Below, in pieces: positions 6,257 to 6,285 of a stretch of 6,285 bases of DNA. Origin of the DNA: Candidatus Competibacteraceae bacterium. GTDB taxonomy: Bacteria > Pseudomonadota > Gammaproteobacteria > Competibacterales > Competibacteraceae. The first letter of the stretch is position 1. The number at the start of each line of letters is the position of its first letter. A program made the translations under genes and the position numbers. Where the stretch lies: assembly GCA_003527885.1 (NCBI GenBank), contig DPWB01000254.1:1-6285 (forward strand), read 5' to 3'. Under the pieces are notes generated by a model that had not been told where the DNA came from, ran no database searches, and worked only from the letters and a program-made list of their open reading frames with translations.

Positions 6257-6285
6257 AAAAAACGTGCAACGCATGTGACAATAAG
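6257..6285. other. post-adapter read noise
   Basis: Right after the P7 sequence come six A and then 23 bases of unassignable sequence to the end of the window. A short A-run is typical where an Illumina read passes the end of the adapter, and the bases beyond it carry no template information. This stretch should not be treated as genomic. Confidence 0.85.

Overview
The window is GC-rich, densely coding bacterial DNA. The protein sequences and codon use fit a proteobacterium, most likely a gammaproteobacterium. That placement is an impression from the proteins and was not tested. No plasmid, phage, insertion sequence, CRISPR or RNA gene is visible. The right end is a sequencing-library artefact: a Nextera/Illumina P7 adapter with its index barcode is joined directly to genomic DNA, so this is the end of a short-read contig.

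Layout from left to right. (1) At 1-242 on the minus strand is the N-terminal part of an unrecognised membrane-anchored protein that runs off the window. (2) A short divergent intergenic region with an A+T island at 301-325 follows. (3) Two co-directional plus-strand genes come next: a DUF1015-family protein (453-1796) and, 50 bases later, an elongation factor G homologue (1847-3904). (4) A 617-base stretch between convergent genes (3905-4521) holds two weak small-ORF candidates and no convincing terminator. (5) A minus-strand pair follows: cobyrinate a,c-diamide synthase CbiA (4522-5814), preceded upstream by the C-terminal 112 residues of a multi-pass membrane protein (5852-6190). (6) Adapter sequence and post-adapter read noise fill 6191-6285.

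How the genes relate: the DUF1015 gene and the EF-G gene may be co-transcribed. The EF-G has no rpsL, rpsG or tuf neighbour and has a divergent domain IV, so it is probably a second EF-G paralogue, not the main translocase. CbiA makes the first two side-chain amidations in cobalamin (or siroheme-type corrinoid) synthesis. It stands without other cob/cbi genes inside the window, and its upstream neighbour is cut by the contig end.

I do not see a previously undescribed system here. The observations most worth a second look are the adapter-derived chimeric ORFs at the right end and the unusual EF-G.
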